From NCBI GenBank assembly GCA_937967995.1, contig CALBTB010000015.1, positions 1 through 50,989 of the forward strand: a DNA stretch of 50,989 bases, in the 5' to 3' direction. The position numbers and the translations under genes were made by a program. The notes beneath the pieces are model-generated. The model ran no database searches. It saw only the letters and a program-made list of their open reading frames with translations, and had not been told where the DNA came from. Origin of the DNA: an uncultured Gammaproteobacteria bacterium. GTDB taxonomy: Bacteria; Pseudomonadota; Gammaproteobacteria; UBA6429; Thiohalophilaceae. Shown piece by piece: positions 17,039-26,848 of the stretch (within the stretch, counting starts at the first letter, position 1; the number at the start of each line of letters is the position of its first letter).

Positions 17039-17944
17039 TTAATGTGAGCGCTCCAGGATGTAGCGGGCGATGTCCCGTAAAGGCTCCGCGGCCTCACCAA
17101 ATTCCGAAATAGTGTTAATCGCATCATCGCACAGATCGCCGGCCATTTCCCGTGATGCATCCAGGCCAATGATGCTGGGATAGGTGGGCTTGTTGCGGGC
17201 CCGATCCGCCCCCCCGGTCTTGCCCAATGTGGCGGTATCACCGGTTTCATCAAGAATGTCATCCATGATCTGAAAAGCCAGCCCGATGCATTTGCCATAG
17301 TGATCCAGGCTGTCGAGCTGAGCGGGCAGCCCCGTATTCGACTGTCGGCTGTTGGCACACATTGCGCCCAGTTTGACGCTGGCCCGTATCAGGGCGCCGG
17401 TTTTATGGATATGCATGTTTTCCAGTTCGGCGACGCTGATCGCGACACCTACCGCGGCCAGGTCCATGGCCTGACCACCGGCCATGCCGCGTGAACCACT
17501 GGCAATAGCCAGTAGATTAATCATATCGACCTGGGTTGCAGCATCGATGTGATCGGCCATGCCCCGCGCCAGAATATGAAACGCCAGGGTTTGCAGGGCG
17601 TCGCCGGCAAGGATGGCAGTTGCCTCGTTAAATTCGCGATGACAGGTGGGCTTGCCGCGTCGCAGGTCATCGTTATCCATGGCAGGCAGATCATCATGAA
17701 TGAGTGAATAGGCGTGAATACATTCGACAGCCGCTGCCGGGCAATCAAGCCGAGCTTCATCCACACCCATGGCTTGCCCCGCTGCGTAGACCAGGATGGG
17801 ACGCAGGCGTTTGCCACCATTAAATACCGAGTAACGCATGGCGGCATGGAGCTGGTTAGGCTCAATGTCTTCAGCCGGTAGCCACTTCTCGAGGGTTGCA
17901 TCGACCCGCTGCTGCCAGCGTGTCTTCAGTTCATCCAGCTTCAC
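17039..17944 (-). CDS. ispA: Farnesyl diphosphate synthase (short-chain polyprenyl synthase)
   Basis: A 301-residue all-helical prenyltransferase. The first aspartate-rich motif DDLPAMDNDD (84-93) and the second motif DDILDETGD bind the magnesium-diphosphate substrates; GGKRLRP near residue 43 and HIHKTGALI are also conserved. It condenses IPP onto DMAPP and GPP. It overlaps xseB by 4 nt. Confidence 0.95.
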   Translation of the reverse strand: MKLDELKTRWQQRVDATLEKWLPAEDIEPNQLHAAMRYSVFNGGKRLRPILVYAAGQAMGVDEARLDCPAAAVECIHAYSLIHDDLPAMDNDDLRRGKPTCHREFNEATAILAGDALQTLAFHILARGMADHIDAATQVDMINLLAIASGSRGMAGGQAMDLAAVGVAISVAELENMHIHKTGALIRASVKLGAMCANSRQSNTGLPAQLDSLDHYGKCIGLAFQIMDDILDETGDTATLGKTGGADRARNKPTYPSIIGLDASREMAGDLCDDAINTISEFGEAAEPLRDIARYILERSH

Positions 17945-18234
17945 GCGTCCGTGTCTTCTGTTTCAAATGGCGCGAGGGATTCCTCGCCCTGTTGCTGGGT
18001 GAGTATTTGCACTTTCTGTTCGGCTTCAGTCAGTGCGCGTTGACAAAGACGGGTCAGCGCCACGCCACGTTCAAAGTCTTTCAGTGAGGCTTCGAGGGTC
18101 TGGTCCCCTTTTTCCAGCCTGGCGACCAGGGCTTCGAGTTCTTTCATGGCCTCTTCGAAACTGGCACTATCTGACTTCGTTTCAGACGGGGAACGGGGCG
18201 ACTTTTTACGGCTGGTTTTCTTTGACGCACTCAT
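17941..18234 (-). CDS. xseB: Exodeoxyribonuclease VII small subunit
   Basis: A 97-residue helical protein. A basic/serine-rich N-terminal 25 residues precede the core FEEAMKELEALVARLEKGDQTLEASLKDFERG, which forms the coiled hairpin binding the XseA catalytic subunit. An acidic tail follows. It overlaps ispA by 4 nt, the conserved xseB-ispA-dxs arrangement. The N-terminal extension is longer than in E. coli (80 residues). Confidence 0.95.
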   Translation of the reverse strand: MSASKKTSRKKSPRSPSETKSDSASFEEAMKELEALVARLEKGDQTLEASLKDFERGVALTRLCQRALTEAEQKVQILTQQQGEESLAPFETEDTDA

Positions 18235-18292
18235 GATTCATATTTGTGATTGTTCGTGGATGCGCTAAGGTAGCCCAACTGGTCGGATGGAG

Positions 18293-18318
18293 CAAATATC
18301 CACGGAGTGGGATATTTG
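18293..18318. promoter_or_regulatory. Inverted repeat between divergent xseB and rubrerythrin
   Basis: Perfect 9-bp arms CAAATATCC and GGATATTTG around an 8-nt spacer. There is no T tract, so it is not a terminator. It sits 59 nt upstream of xseB and about 40 nt upstream of the rubrerythrin -35 box; an operator for either side is possible. Confidence 0.4.
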
Positions 18319-18346
18319 GAATGGAAAATCAATGAATTAGAAATTA

Positions 18347-18418
18347 TTTAGACTGAGTCTTGACAGAAATGAGTGGCTTGGCTATCTTTCACCTACATAA
18401 TTTAGAATTAGTCTAAAT
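18347..18418 (+). promoter_or_regulatory. Rubrerythrin promoter with repeated TTTAGACT half-sites
   Basis: TTGACA (18360-18365), 17-nt spacer and TATCTT (18383-18388) form a good sigma-70 promoter. The 8-mer TTTAGACT lies just upstream of and abutting the -35 (18347-18354) and recurs on the opposite strand downstream of the -10 (18410-18417), where it is one arm of an inverted repeat ATTTAGA / TCTAAAT with a 5-nt spacer (18400-18418). The -35 is also inside a small palindrome AGACT-G-AGTCT. Sites overlapping both promoter ends fit repression, probably by a redox or metal regulator; I cannot name it. Confidence 0.6.
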
Positions 18419-18467
18419 ATCGTGAGTTGCGCCACTGGCGCTGTTACAACAATTGGAGGTAATAATC

Positions 18468-18890
18468 ATGGCCGATCTGAAAGGCAGTAAAACCGAACAG
18501 CACTTAAAAGATGCGTTTGCCGGTGAATCCCAGGCAAACCGTCGTTATCTGTATTTCGCATCCAAGGCAGACGTTGAAGGTTACAACGACGTGGCTGCCG
18601 TATTTCGTTCAACTGCAGAAGGTGAAACCGGCCACGCGCACGGTCATCTGGAGTATCTTGAGCAAACCGGCGATCCGGCTACCGGCCTGCCGATTGGTGG
18701 TACTTCCGACAACCTGAAAGCGGCTATCGCGGGTGAAACCCACGAATACACCGATATGTATCCGGGCATGGCCAAGGATGCACGTGACGAAGGTTTTGAT
18801 GAGATCGCTGACTGGTTCGAAACTCTGGCCAAGGCAGAACGCTCACACGCCAACCGTTTCCAGAAAGCGCTGGACAATCTGGACAGTTAA
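18468..18890 (+). CDS. Rubrerythrin-family diiron protein (no rubredoxin domain)
   Basis: A 140-residue four-helix-bundle protein. Diiron ligands can be placed at Glu20, Glu53, His56, Glu90, Glu124 and His127 (FAGESQANRRY, EGETGHAH, AGETHEY, AERSHANRF). It stops where classical rubrerythrin continues into a C-terminal rubredoxin FeS4 domain, so electrons must come from a partner. Rubrerythrins reduce hydrogen peroxide. A GGAGG site precedes the chosen ATG (18468); an upstream in-frame start at 18453 lies within this ribosome site. The Fe-S protein and DUF3501 gene follow and may be functional partners. Confidence 0.93.
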   Translation: MADLKGSKTEQHLKDAFAGESQANRRYLYFASKADVEGYNDVAAVFRSTAEGETGHAHGHLEYLEQTGDPATGLPIGGTSDNLKAAIAGETHEYTDMYPGMAKDARDEGFDEIADWFETLAKAERSHANRFQKALDNLDS

Positions 18891-18899
18891 TACTGTGCA

Positions 18900-18929
18900 A
18901 CCACCCTCTTCCTTTCAGAAGAGGGTGGT
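18900..18929 (+). other. Intercistronic stem-loop after rubrerythrin
   Basis: Perfect 12-bp stem ACCACCCTCTTC / GAAGAGGGTGGT with a 6-nt loop, without a proper T tract. It may act as a partial terminator or 3' stabiliser giving more rubrerythrin than downstream product. Confidence 0.7.
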
Positions 18930-18963
18930 GTCTTAAATCATCAACTGGACAGAACCCAGACCA

Positions 18964-20307
<1,344 letters not shown>

Positions 20308-20323
20308 TTTAGCGAGAGTGGAA

Positions 20324-20908
20324 ATGAACAAGCTGACCCGTGATGACCTGATGACGCTGGAAGATTATTCTAAACAGCGACAGGATTTTCGTGCCAAAGT
20401 ACTGGATCACAAGAAGCCGCGTAAAATCGCCCTGGGCGAGAACGCGACCCTGTATTTTGAAGATCGACTCACGATGCAGTATCAGATCCAGGAAATGTTA
20501 CGTGTCGAACGCATATTTGAAGAAGAGGGCATTAAAGAAGAACTGGATGCCTACAATCCGTTGATCCCGGACGGGCAGAATCTCAAGGCTACTTTCATGA
20601 TCGAATTTCCCGATGTCAATGAGCGCAAAACCGCACTGGAAAAAATGATTGGCATTGAGGACAAGGTGTGGATAGAGGTCGATGGCCATGACAGGGTATA
20701 TGCCATTGCCGATGAAGACCTGGATCGGGAAACCGATGAAAAGACATCCTCGGTGCATTTTATGCGCTTTGAGTTTGATGCCGACATGATCAAATCTGCC
20801 AAACAGGGCGCGTCAATTGCCATGGGTATTGACCATGAGGCGTATAAACAGCATATTGCGGCCATTCCGGAGTCTTCACGAAAATCGCTAGTTGCGGATT
20901 TTGACTGA
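20324..20908 (+). CDS. DUF3501 family protein
   Basis: A 194-residue soluble protein of unknown function that I recognise as DUF3501 from the start NKLTRDDLMTLEDYSKQR, the basic LDHKKPRKIALGENATLYFED segment and TMQYQIQEMLRVERIFEEEGI. The C-terminal region is rich in acidic residues and ends RKSLVADFD. The ATG at 20324 has a GAGTGGAA site; an earlier in-frame ATG at 20297 would overlap the preceding gene by 11 nt. It ends the rubrerythrin operon before a terminator. No cysteines are evident, so it is unlikely to carry a metal cluster itself. Confidence 0.85.
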   Translation: MNKLTRDDLMTLEDYSKQRQDFRAKVLDHKKPRKIALGENATLYFEDRLTMQYQIQEMLRVERIFEEEGIKEELDAYNPLIPDGQNLKATFMIEFPDVNERKTALEKMIGIEDKVWIEVDGHDRVYAIADEDLDRETDEKTSSVHFMRFEFDADMIKSAKQGASIAMGIDHEAYKQHIAAIPESSRKSLVADFD

Positions 20909-20922
20909 CAAACAAGAAACAG

Positions 20923-20945
20923 GGCCGGTTATCAACCGGCCTTTT
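20923..20945 (+). terminator. Rho-independent terminator after the DUF3501 gene
   Basis: GGCCGGTT / AACCGGCC stem with a 3-nt loop, then TTTT; closes the rubrerythrin operon. Confidence 0.85.
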
Positions 20946-20972
20946 ACTTTAATTTTCCGGCTTATTTACCGA

Positions 20973-20996
20973 TATATGTCCTGAAGGACATATAAT
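20973..20996 (+). promoter_or_regulatory. 22-bp palindromic operator overlapping the pcnB -10 box
   Basis: Perfect 10-bp arms TATATGTCCT and AGGACATATA around GA (20973-20994). The right arm overlaps a TATAAT box (20991-20996), 33 nt before the pcnB start. No good -35 is seen at 16-18 nt. Position over the -10 predicts repression; regulator unknown. Confidence 0.6.
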
Positions 20997-21029
20997 AAAT
21001 CACAAAATCAGACGTGGTAATAAGTTTCT

Positions 21030-22337
21030 ATGGATCATACTTTCTCGGTTGACATCAAACCGGATGTTCTCTCACGTGCACAGCATGGTATCTCCCGTTC
21101 GGAGATCAGTGAGTATGCACTGAAGGTCCTGTACCGGTTACACCAGGCTGGTTATCAGGCTTATCTGGTCGGCGGTGGGGTACGTGATCTGTTGCTGGGG
21201 TTGCATCCCAAGGATTTTGATGTGGCAACGGATGCAACACCGGAACAGATTAAGGAATTGTTTCGTAACTGCCGGTTAATCGGACGCCGTTTTCGGCTGG
21301 CGCATATTCATTTCGGACGTGAAATCGTCGAGGTTGCCACGTTTCGCGGTCATCATGACGAGTCGAATGATGATAGTGCCGCCATGACTCATGAAGGCAT
21401 GATCCTGCGTGATAATGTTTTCGGCACACTGGCCGAAGATGCCTGGCGCCGTGATTTCAGCGTTAATGCGCTGTACTACAATATTGCCGATTTCAGTGTC
21501 GTCGATTACACCGGTGGTTATCAGGACTTACAACAACGCCGTTTACGCATGATTGGTGACGCCCATGTGCGTTGCCAGGAAGATCCGGTCAGAATCTTAC
21601 GTGCAATTCGTTTTGCTGCAAAATTACAATTTGATCTGGATAAAGATTTGACCGAGGCAATCGCGGAACAGTGTCATCGACTCAACGCGGTACCACCGGC
21701 GCGATTATTTGACGAGGTATTGAAGCTGTTTTTAAGTGGTCATGCCCTGCAGACATTCCGACTTTTACGACAATATCAGTTATTTGAAATTCTGTTTCCG
21801 GCCGCTGCACAGCATTTGAATGATGTCGACCATCAAAATACTGAATTCATTGAACAGGCCTGTATCAATACCGATCAACGAATCGCGGATGACAAGCCCG
21901 TCACACCGGCATTTTTGTTTGCCGTCCTGTTGTGGGGGCCAATCGATATACGTGCCCGGGAATTTGAAAGCAATGGTATGTCCCGCATACAAAGCCTGCA
22001 GGAAGCCGGTCGTTCCATTTTGCACCAGCAGGCCGCAACTATTGCGATTCCCAAGCGTTTTCGCCTGCCCATTCGTGAAATCTGGACCGGCCAGGCGCGC
22101 CTCAAGAACCGGCGTGGCCGCAAACCGTACTGGATGATTCAGCAGCCGCGTTTTCGTGCCGCTTATGACTTTTTACTGTTACGCGTTCAGTCCGGTGAGT
22201 CGCAACTGGAGCCCCTGGCGCAATGGTGGACCGAATTCCAGGAGTGTGATGACAAGGGGCGCAAAGGCATGTGTGAGGCGTTGCGAAATCAGCACTATGG
22301 CCAGAAACCACGCAAGCGAAAGGCACGTCGTAAATGA
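21030..22337 (+). CDS. pcnB: Poly(A) polymerase I
   Basis: A 435-residue nucleotidyltransferase adding 3' poly(A) tails to RNA, which promotes decay. The catalytic head has VGGGVRDLLLG (47-57) and DFDVATDATP (62-71), followed by the RFRLAHIHFGREIVEVATFRG strand. The C-terminal part carries the basic RNA-binding tail (KPRKRKARRK) that distinguishes PcnB from CCA-adding enzymes. It overlaps folK by 4 nt, the standard pcnB-folK pair. Confidence 0.95.
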   Translation: MDHTFSVDIKPDVLSRAQHGISRSEISEYALKVLYRLHQAGYQAYLVGGGVRDLLLGLHPKDFDVATDATPEQIKELFRNCRLIGRRFRLAHIHFGREIVEVATFRGHHDESNDDSAAMTHEGMILRDNVFGTLAEDAWRRDFSVNALYYNIADFSVVDYTGGYQDLQQRRLRMIGDAHVRCQEDPVRILRAIRFAAKLQFDLDKDLTEAIAEQCHRLNAVPPARLFDEVLKLFLSGHALQTFRLLRQYQLFEILFPAAAQHLNDVDHQNTEFIEQACINTDQRIADDKPVTPAFLFAVLLWGPIDIRAREFESNGMSRIQSLQEAGRSILHQQAATIAIPKRFRLPIREIWTGQARLKNRRGRKPYWMIQQPRFRAAYDFLLLRVQSGESQLEPLAQWWTEFQECDDKGRKGMCEALRNQHYGQKPRKRKARRK

Positions 22338-22849
22338 GCACGACGGGATTGGCTTATACAACCATATATATAGGTATTGGCAGCAATCTCGAACAACCTC
22401 AACAGCAGGTTCAGCATGCAATAGCCACGTTACGCAAAATGCCGGAATCAAACTGGATAACGGCTTCCTCTTTATATCGTTCAGCACCAATGGGACCACA
22501 GGACCAGCCGGACTTTATTAATGCTGTTGCGATGCTTTCGACTCAGCTGGCGCCGGAAGCGGTACTGGATTTTCTGCAGGATATTGAGCAACTACAGGGG
22601 CGGGTTCGCACCGCACAACGGTGGGGACCGCGTACGCTTGATCTGGATCTTCTCCTGTACGGTGAAAAAATCATCAGAACGGACCGATTGACGGTACCGC
22701 ATCCAGGGCTACATGAACGCGCCTTCGTCCTGTATCCTTTGCAGGAAATTAATCCTCAACTGGAGATACCGGACCTGGGACCACTGGCGAAGCTGACCGA
22801 AGCCTGTCCGGTCGCCGGATTGGAACGAATAGAAAGCAATGAAGGCTGA
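22334..22849 (+). CDS. folK: 2-amino-4-hydroxy-6-hydroxymethyldihydropteridine pyrophosphokinase
   Basis: A 171-residue enzyme pyrophosphorylating the pterin for dihydropteroate synthesis in the folate pathway. Motifs IGIGSNL, the aspartate pair in GPRTLDLDLLLYG and PHPGLHERAFVLYPL are intact. It overlaps both pcnB (4 nt) and the following kinase gene (11 nt). Confidence 0.96.
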   Translation: MSTTGLAYTTIYIGIGSNLEQPQQQVQHAIATLRKMPESNWITASSLYRSAPMGPQDQPDFINAVAMLSTQLAPEAVLDFLQDIEQLQGRVRTAQRWGPRTLDLDLLLYGEKIIRTDRLTVPHPGLHERAFVLYPLQEINPQLEIPDLGPLAKLTEACPVAGLERIESNEG

Positions 22850-23486
22850 TCTTGATTTTATTGTTGTAGAAGGTCCGATCGGTGTAGGTAAAACGACACT
22901 GGCGAGACGACTGGCCGAAAGTTTCGGTTCCGACCTGTTACTTGAAGAAGCGGACGACAACCCGTTCCTGGAACGGTTTTATCAGGATCCGCGCAGTGCC
23001 GCTTTACAGACCCAGTTGTTTTTTCTGTTTCAGCGCGCCCGTCAGCTTCAGGATTTACGCCAGACGGATATGTTTCGCCCGGTGCGTGTCGCGGATTTTA
23101 TTATGGAAAAGGATCGACTGTTTGCACAAATTACGCTGGATGAAGAAGAATACAAGTTATACGAGCAGGTTTATCAGCACGTCACCCTTGATGCCCCTGT
23201 GCCGGACCTGGTGATTTACCTGCAGGCGCCGGCCGATGTGCTGAGCAAACGTGTCGCCAAACGGGGTCGTCATTACGAAAGACACATGGATGAAGCTTAC
23301 CTGCAGAATATTGTCGAGTCTTATACGCGGTTCTTTTATGACTATGCCCAGTCACCCCTGTTAATTGTCAATGCGGCCGACATTGATTTGGTCAGCAATG
23401 ATTCCGATTATCAATTATTATTAGAACAAATACACCGCACCCGAAGTGGCAGGCATTATTTCAATCCCGCCCCTCTGGGCATCTGA
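22839..23486 (+). CDS. Deoxynucleoside kinase family protein
   Basis: A 215-residue P-loop kinase (GPIGVGKTT at 12-20) with the dNK-family features EEADDNPFLERFY, DFIMEKDRLFA and the lid region RVAKRGRHYERHMD. The family phosphorylates deoxyadenosine or deoxyguanosine for salvage; substrate choice cannot be read from sequence. Its position between folK and panB is conserved in many gammaproteobacteria. It shares 11 nt with folK. Confidence 0.88.
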   Translation: MKADLDFIVVEGPIGVGKTTLARRLAESFGSDLLLEEADDNPFLERFYQDPRSAALQTQLFFLFQRARQLQDLRQTDMFRPVRVADFIMEKDRLFAQITLDEEEYKLYEQVYQHVTLDAPVPDLVIYLQAPADVLSKRVAKRGRHYERHMDEAYLQNIVESYTRFFYDYAQSPLLIVNAADIDLVSNDSDYQLLLEQIHRTRSGRHYFNPAPLGI

Positions 23487-23503
23487 AATCACGGAAATGA
23501 GTC

Positions 23504-24337
23504 ATGGCCGATTCCTACGCATCCAGTAGTCAATCAGCAATTACGGTAAGTACGCTGAAGAAAATGAAATCCGCAGGCGAGAAGTTTGTGGTGCTCACAG
23601 TTTACGATGCCAGTTTTGCGGCAGTACTGGAACAGGCAGGTGTGGAAGTCCTGTTTACCGGTGATTCACTTGGCATGGTAATCCAGGGCCATGAAACCAC
23701 GGTGCCGGTGACCATGGAACATATGATTTATCACACGTCACTGGTCGCCCGCGCCAGAAAACGCGCCATGGTCATGGCGGATATGCCGTTTATGACATTT
23801 TCCGATCCACAGCGCGCACTCGATAATGCTTCACGTCTGATGCAGGAAGGCGGTGCGCATATCGTCAAGCTCGAAGGCAGCGGTGATGTCGTGGGTGTGG
23901 TTGATAACCTGGCCAGTCATGGCATACCGGTATGCGCGCACCTGGGTTTACAACCACAGGCGGTGCATAAACTCGGTGGTTATCGCGTACAGGGCAGGGA
24001 TCAGGACAGCGCAAAAAAAATGCTGACCGATGCAATGGCCATGCAGGATGCCGGCGCTGATATCCTTTTACTTGAATGTGTTCCGGCGGCACTGGCGCGT
24101 GAAATTACCGAAAACCTGTCCATTCCAACCATCGGGATTGGTGCCGGCCGGGATTGTGATGGCCAGGTGCTGGTCCTGTATGACCTGATTGGCATTTCGC
24201 AGGGTATTCAACCCCGCTTTGCAAAAAATTTCCTGGCTGATCTTAAGGGGGATGTCAGCATAGAAGCCGCCGTGCGCGCCTATGTGCAGGCCGTCAAACA
24301 AAACACCTTTCCCGCAGACGAACATACTTTTAGTTAA
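23504..24337 (+). CDS. panB: 3-methyl-2-oxobutanoate hydroxymethyltransferase
   Basis: A 277-residue TIM-barrel enzyme transferring a hydroxymethyl group to ketoisovalerate, the first committed step to pantothenate. Motifs: VVLTVYDASFAAVLEQAG, GDSLGMVIQGHETTVPV (metal site), MADMPFMTF and GIGAGRDCDGQVLVLYDLIG. It precedes panC by 6 nt. Confidence 0.97.
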   Translation: MADSYASSSQSAITVSTLKKMKSAGEKFVVLTVYDASFAAVLEQAGVEVLFTGDSLGMVIQGHETTVPVTMEHMIYHTSLVARARKRAMVMADMPFMTFSDPQRALDNASRLMQEGGAHIVKLEGSGDVVGVVDNLASHGIPVCAHLGLQPQAVHKLGGYRVQGRDQDSAKKMLTDAMAMQDAGADILLLECVPAALAREITENLSIPTIGIGAGRDCDGQVLVLYDLIGISQGIQPRFAKNFLADLKGDVSIEAAVRAYVQAVKQNTFPADEHTFS

Positions 24338-24343
24338 TCACCC

Positions 24344-25189
24344 ATGCAGGTTATCGAACACAGTTGGGAGGTGACGCCAGTCGTTCAGGCCTGGCAGCGT
24401 GAGGTTTTGCGAACCGGTTTTGTGCCCACAATGGGTAACCTGCACGAGGGGCATTTGCGTTTGATTGATGTGGCCAGGCAAAAAAGTGATCGCGTGGTGG
24501 TCAGTGTTTATGTCAATCCACTACAGTTTGGTAAAAATGAAGATTTTGGTGCATATCCCCGTACCCTGCAGGATGATCTGAATAAACTCAAAGCACGTGA
24601 TGTCGACCTGGTTTTTACCCCGAGTGATGAAGCGATGTATCCGAATGGTCCGGCTGAGTCAACGCTGGTGCATGTACCTGCTTACCTGTCGGCACAACTG
24701 GAGGGTGCATACCGTCCAAACCATTTTGCTGGTGTCGCCACGGTGGTAAGCAAGTTATTTCATATTGTCAGGCCGGATCTGGCGGTGTTTGGAGAAAAGG
24801 ATTTTCAGCAGTTGCGGGTTATCGAGAAAATGGTCAGCGATCTGAATCTGGGCGTTGAGGTGATTGGGGAACCGACAGTGCGAGAAGCGGATGGTCTGGC
24901 CATGAGTTCACGTAACCAGTACCTGAGCGAGGCTGAGCGGAAAATTGCTCCACAACTGTACAGCACGCTACGCGAGACGCGGGAACGAATCCTTAAACAA
25001 AATGTCGAATTAGCGGATCTGGAGCAGGCGGCCATCATGCAACTGGAGCAACAAGGCCTGATTCCGGATTATGTGGCGATTCGCCATAGTGAGACCCTGC
25101 AGGAGTCTAATTCACCTACTGATCCCTTGGTTATTTTAGCGGCCGTACGGCTTGGAAATACGCGTTTAATTGACAATTTACGGGTATAA
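24344..25189 (+). CDS. panC: Pantothenate synthetase
   Basis: A 281-residue ligase of the nucleotidyltransferase superfamily, joining pantoate and beta-alanine with ATP. The HIGH-like motif is in MGNLHEGHLRLI, and FGEKDFQQLRVI and the KMSKS-like MSSRNQYLS are present. It is followed by 76 nt and then panD. Confidence 0.97.
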   Translation: MQVIEHSWEVTPVVQAWQREVLRTGFVPTMGNLHEGHLRLIDVARQKSDRVVVSVYVNPLQFGKNEDFGAYPRTLQDDLNKLKARDVDLVFTPSDEAMYPNGPAESTLVHVPAYLSAQLEGAYRPNHFAGVATVVSKLFHIVRPDLAVFGEKDFQQLRVIEKMVSDLNLGVEVIGEPTVREADGLAMSSRNQYLSEAERKIAPQLYSTLRETRERILKQNVELADLEQAAIMQLEQQGLIPDYVAIRHSETLQESNSPTDPLVILAAVRLGNTRLIDNLRV

Positions 25190-25265
25190 GCCGGTTTTCA
25201 GAACTGGCACCAACCAGCAGGCATGGTAAAATTACGGGATTGGTAAAACGAGGCGGAACAGATTG

Positions 25266-25646
25266 ATGTTAGTTACCATGCTTCAGGCAAAATTGCACCG
25301 TGCCACGGTGACACATTCAGAACTGGAATACGAAGGTTCCTGCGCCATTGATGGCGCATTGCTGGATGCCGCCGGTATTCGTGAATACCAGCAAATCGAA
25401 ATCTATAACATCACCAATGGCGAGCGTTTTACCACTTACGCCATCCGTGCAAAAGCGGATTCCGGCATTGTTTCCGTCAATGGCGCGGCAGCACATAAGG
25501 CCAATCCGGGTGACATGGTAATCATCGCCGCGTACGCACAACTGGATCAAAAAGAACTGGCACGCTTCAAGCCCACGCTGGTTTATGTCGATCAGTCCAA
25601 TCGCATCACCCATACCTGTAATACCATTCCGGTACAGGTCGCCTGA
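25266..25646 (+). CDS. panD: Aspartate 1-decarboxylase proenzyme
   Basis: A 126-residue pyruvoyl enzyme making beta-alanine from aspartate, supplying PanC. Self-cleavage between Gly24 and Ser25 in YEGSCAID generates the pyruvoyl group. Length equals E. coli PanD. The ATG at 25266 is chosen over the overlapping TTG at 25263 because it gives MLVTMLQAKLHR, aligned with the family. It converges on the next gene with only 1 nt between stop codons. Confidence 0.97.
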   Translation: MLVTMLQAKLHRATVTHSELEYEGSCAIDGALLDAAGIREYQQIEIYNITNGERFTTYAIRAKADSGIVSVNGAAAHKANPGDMVIIAAYAQLDQKELARFKPTLVYVDQSNRITHTCNTIPVQVA

Positions 25647-25647
25647 T

Positions 25648-26703
25648 TTAATCCCGGTAAAACCACTCCAGTCTAAACAGCAGTGAATGCTCTGCTTCAA
25701 AGCTTCTGGTCTTGTTAAAGAAGATCTGTGGCTGAATGTCCATGAACAGGTAGTCGCTATGAATATTCTGCCGGTAGCGCAGGTTTAACAGATAGCTGGT
25801 AGCATGTGTTGTAGGTTCGGAATTGCCAAAAACAGCGGCTTTGTACACGACGCTGCGGTTTTTACTTAGTCGATGAATCAGGTTCAGTGACTGACTCATC
25901 TCGATGTAATCCGTCTCGTTGGTCCAGCGTGCAAAACTGGTGGAGCGAAACAGCAGGTTGTCGGTTAGTGGTCGATCCCAGTCCATCAGACTGTCAAAAC
26001 CGGTTCCGGTCGAATCGAACCAGTAAGCGGTTTCACTCAGGTACAGGCGCCATTTTTCATATTTGACTTCGCGTGTAGCGCGTAACCGGACATACCAGTC
26101 CAGTGGTGAGCGAATGCGCACGCCAATGGATGGGCGGACTTTCCAGTTACGTTCTTTTCGAAGTTCGGCTTCGACGCCGGCATAATACGAAGTGTCACGT
26201 TTTTCTTCAGTGACGACAGCTTGCGTGCGGGTTTCACGATCCTCTGTGTCCCGCTTTTCAGATGGATCGGATTCAAAGATGAGTTTCAGTTTACGCTGGG
26301 TTTTGGGCAGGCGTACCTTGAAACTCAGACCCGGATCGGTACTGACTCTGCCACCTTCACTCCAGATGGTTTCCAGTGTAATTTGCAGGTAGGTACCGGT
26401 TGATTCATCCAGTGGCACCGTATTGGACAGATAGCTGTCGACGGAATTTATAAAACGCCCCATGTATTCTGAAAATGTCTTCTGGTGTTCGTCCAGGAAC
26501 GAGAAGCCACTGTCTTCCGGTTCGTCTTCAAAACCACCGGGAAAAAGTTCCGAGCAATATTGCACATCTTCTTCTTCAGGGTATTCATCGGCAAAAGGGT
26601 TGTTTTCCAGGGCCTGAATTGAGCCGCATGCCATACACCAGATCACGGTCCCGAGTATCACCCGCATCGTTATCAGGGAATGTGCAACGGCTAGAGTTTT
26701 CAT
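25648..26703 (-). CDS. Predicted outer membrane beta-barrel protein, unknown function
   Basis: 351 residues with an N-terminal signal peptide (cleavage near IQALENN, about residue 32). An acidic linker with a CSELFPGGFEDEPED stretch follows, then a segment EYMGRFINSVDSYLSN, and a C-terminal half of amphipathic beta strands rich in tyrosine, arginine and tryptophan (YVRLRATREVKYEKWRLYLSETAYWF). It ends FRLEWFYRD. This looks like an outer membrane barrel, but I do not recognise the family. Start uncertain: a second in-frame ATG at 26667 would give a shorter signal peptide. Its start lies against the tRNA-Leu promoter on the opposite strand. Confidence 0.75.
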   Translation of the reverse strand: MKTLAVAHSLITMRVILGTVIWCMACGSIQALENNPFADEYPEEEDVQYCSELFPGGFEDEPEDSGFSFLDEHQKTFSEYMGRFINSVDSYLSNTVPLDESTGTYLQITLETIWSEGGRVSTDPGLSFKVRLPKTQRKLKLIFESDPSEKRDTEDRETRTQAVVTEEKRDTSYYAGVEAELRKERNWKVRPSIGVRIRSPLDWYVRLRATREVKYEKWRLYLSETAYWFDSTGTGFDSLMDWDRPLTDNLLFRSTSFARWTNETDYIEMSQSLNLIHRLSKNRSVVYKAAVFGNSEPTTHATSYLLNLRYRQNIHSDYLFMDIQPQIFFNKTRSFEAEHSLLFRLEWFYRD

Positions 26704-26709
26704 GGTGTT

Positions 26710-26737
26710 TTGCGGCAGGGGGGTTTTCCCCTATAAT
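26710..26737 (+). promoter_or_regulatory. tRNA-Leu promoter
   Basis: TTGCGG (26710-26715), 16-nt spacer and consensus TATAAT (26732-26737), placing the transcript start a few bases before the tRNA. The spacer contains a GGGG/CCCC inverted repeat. Confidence 0.65.
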
Positions 26738-26748
26738 GCAGCCCTCAT

Positions 26749-26833
26749 GGCCGAGTGGTGGAATTGGTAGACACGCAGCACTCAAAATGCTGTGCCTTCG
26801 GGCGTGACGGTTCGAGTCCGTCCTCGGCTACCA
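26749..26833 (+). tRNA. tRNA-Leu (anticodon CAA)
   Basis: An 85-nt tRNA with encoded CCA. Acceptor arms GGCCGAG and CTCGGCT pair with one G-U at the first position. The D-loop contains GGTAGACA, the anticodon loop reads CTCAAAA between CAGCA and TGCTG, and there is a long variable arm (TGCCTTCGGGCGT) and the T-loop TTCGAGTC. The long variable arm and A73 fit leucine; it reads UUG codons. It lies alone between the predicted barrel gene and pgi. Confidence 0.95.
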
Positions 26834-26848
26834 TCTACCTGCCTCTGA

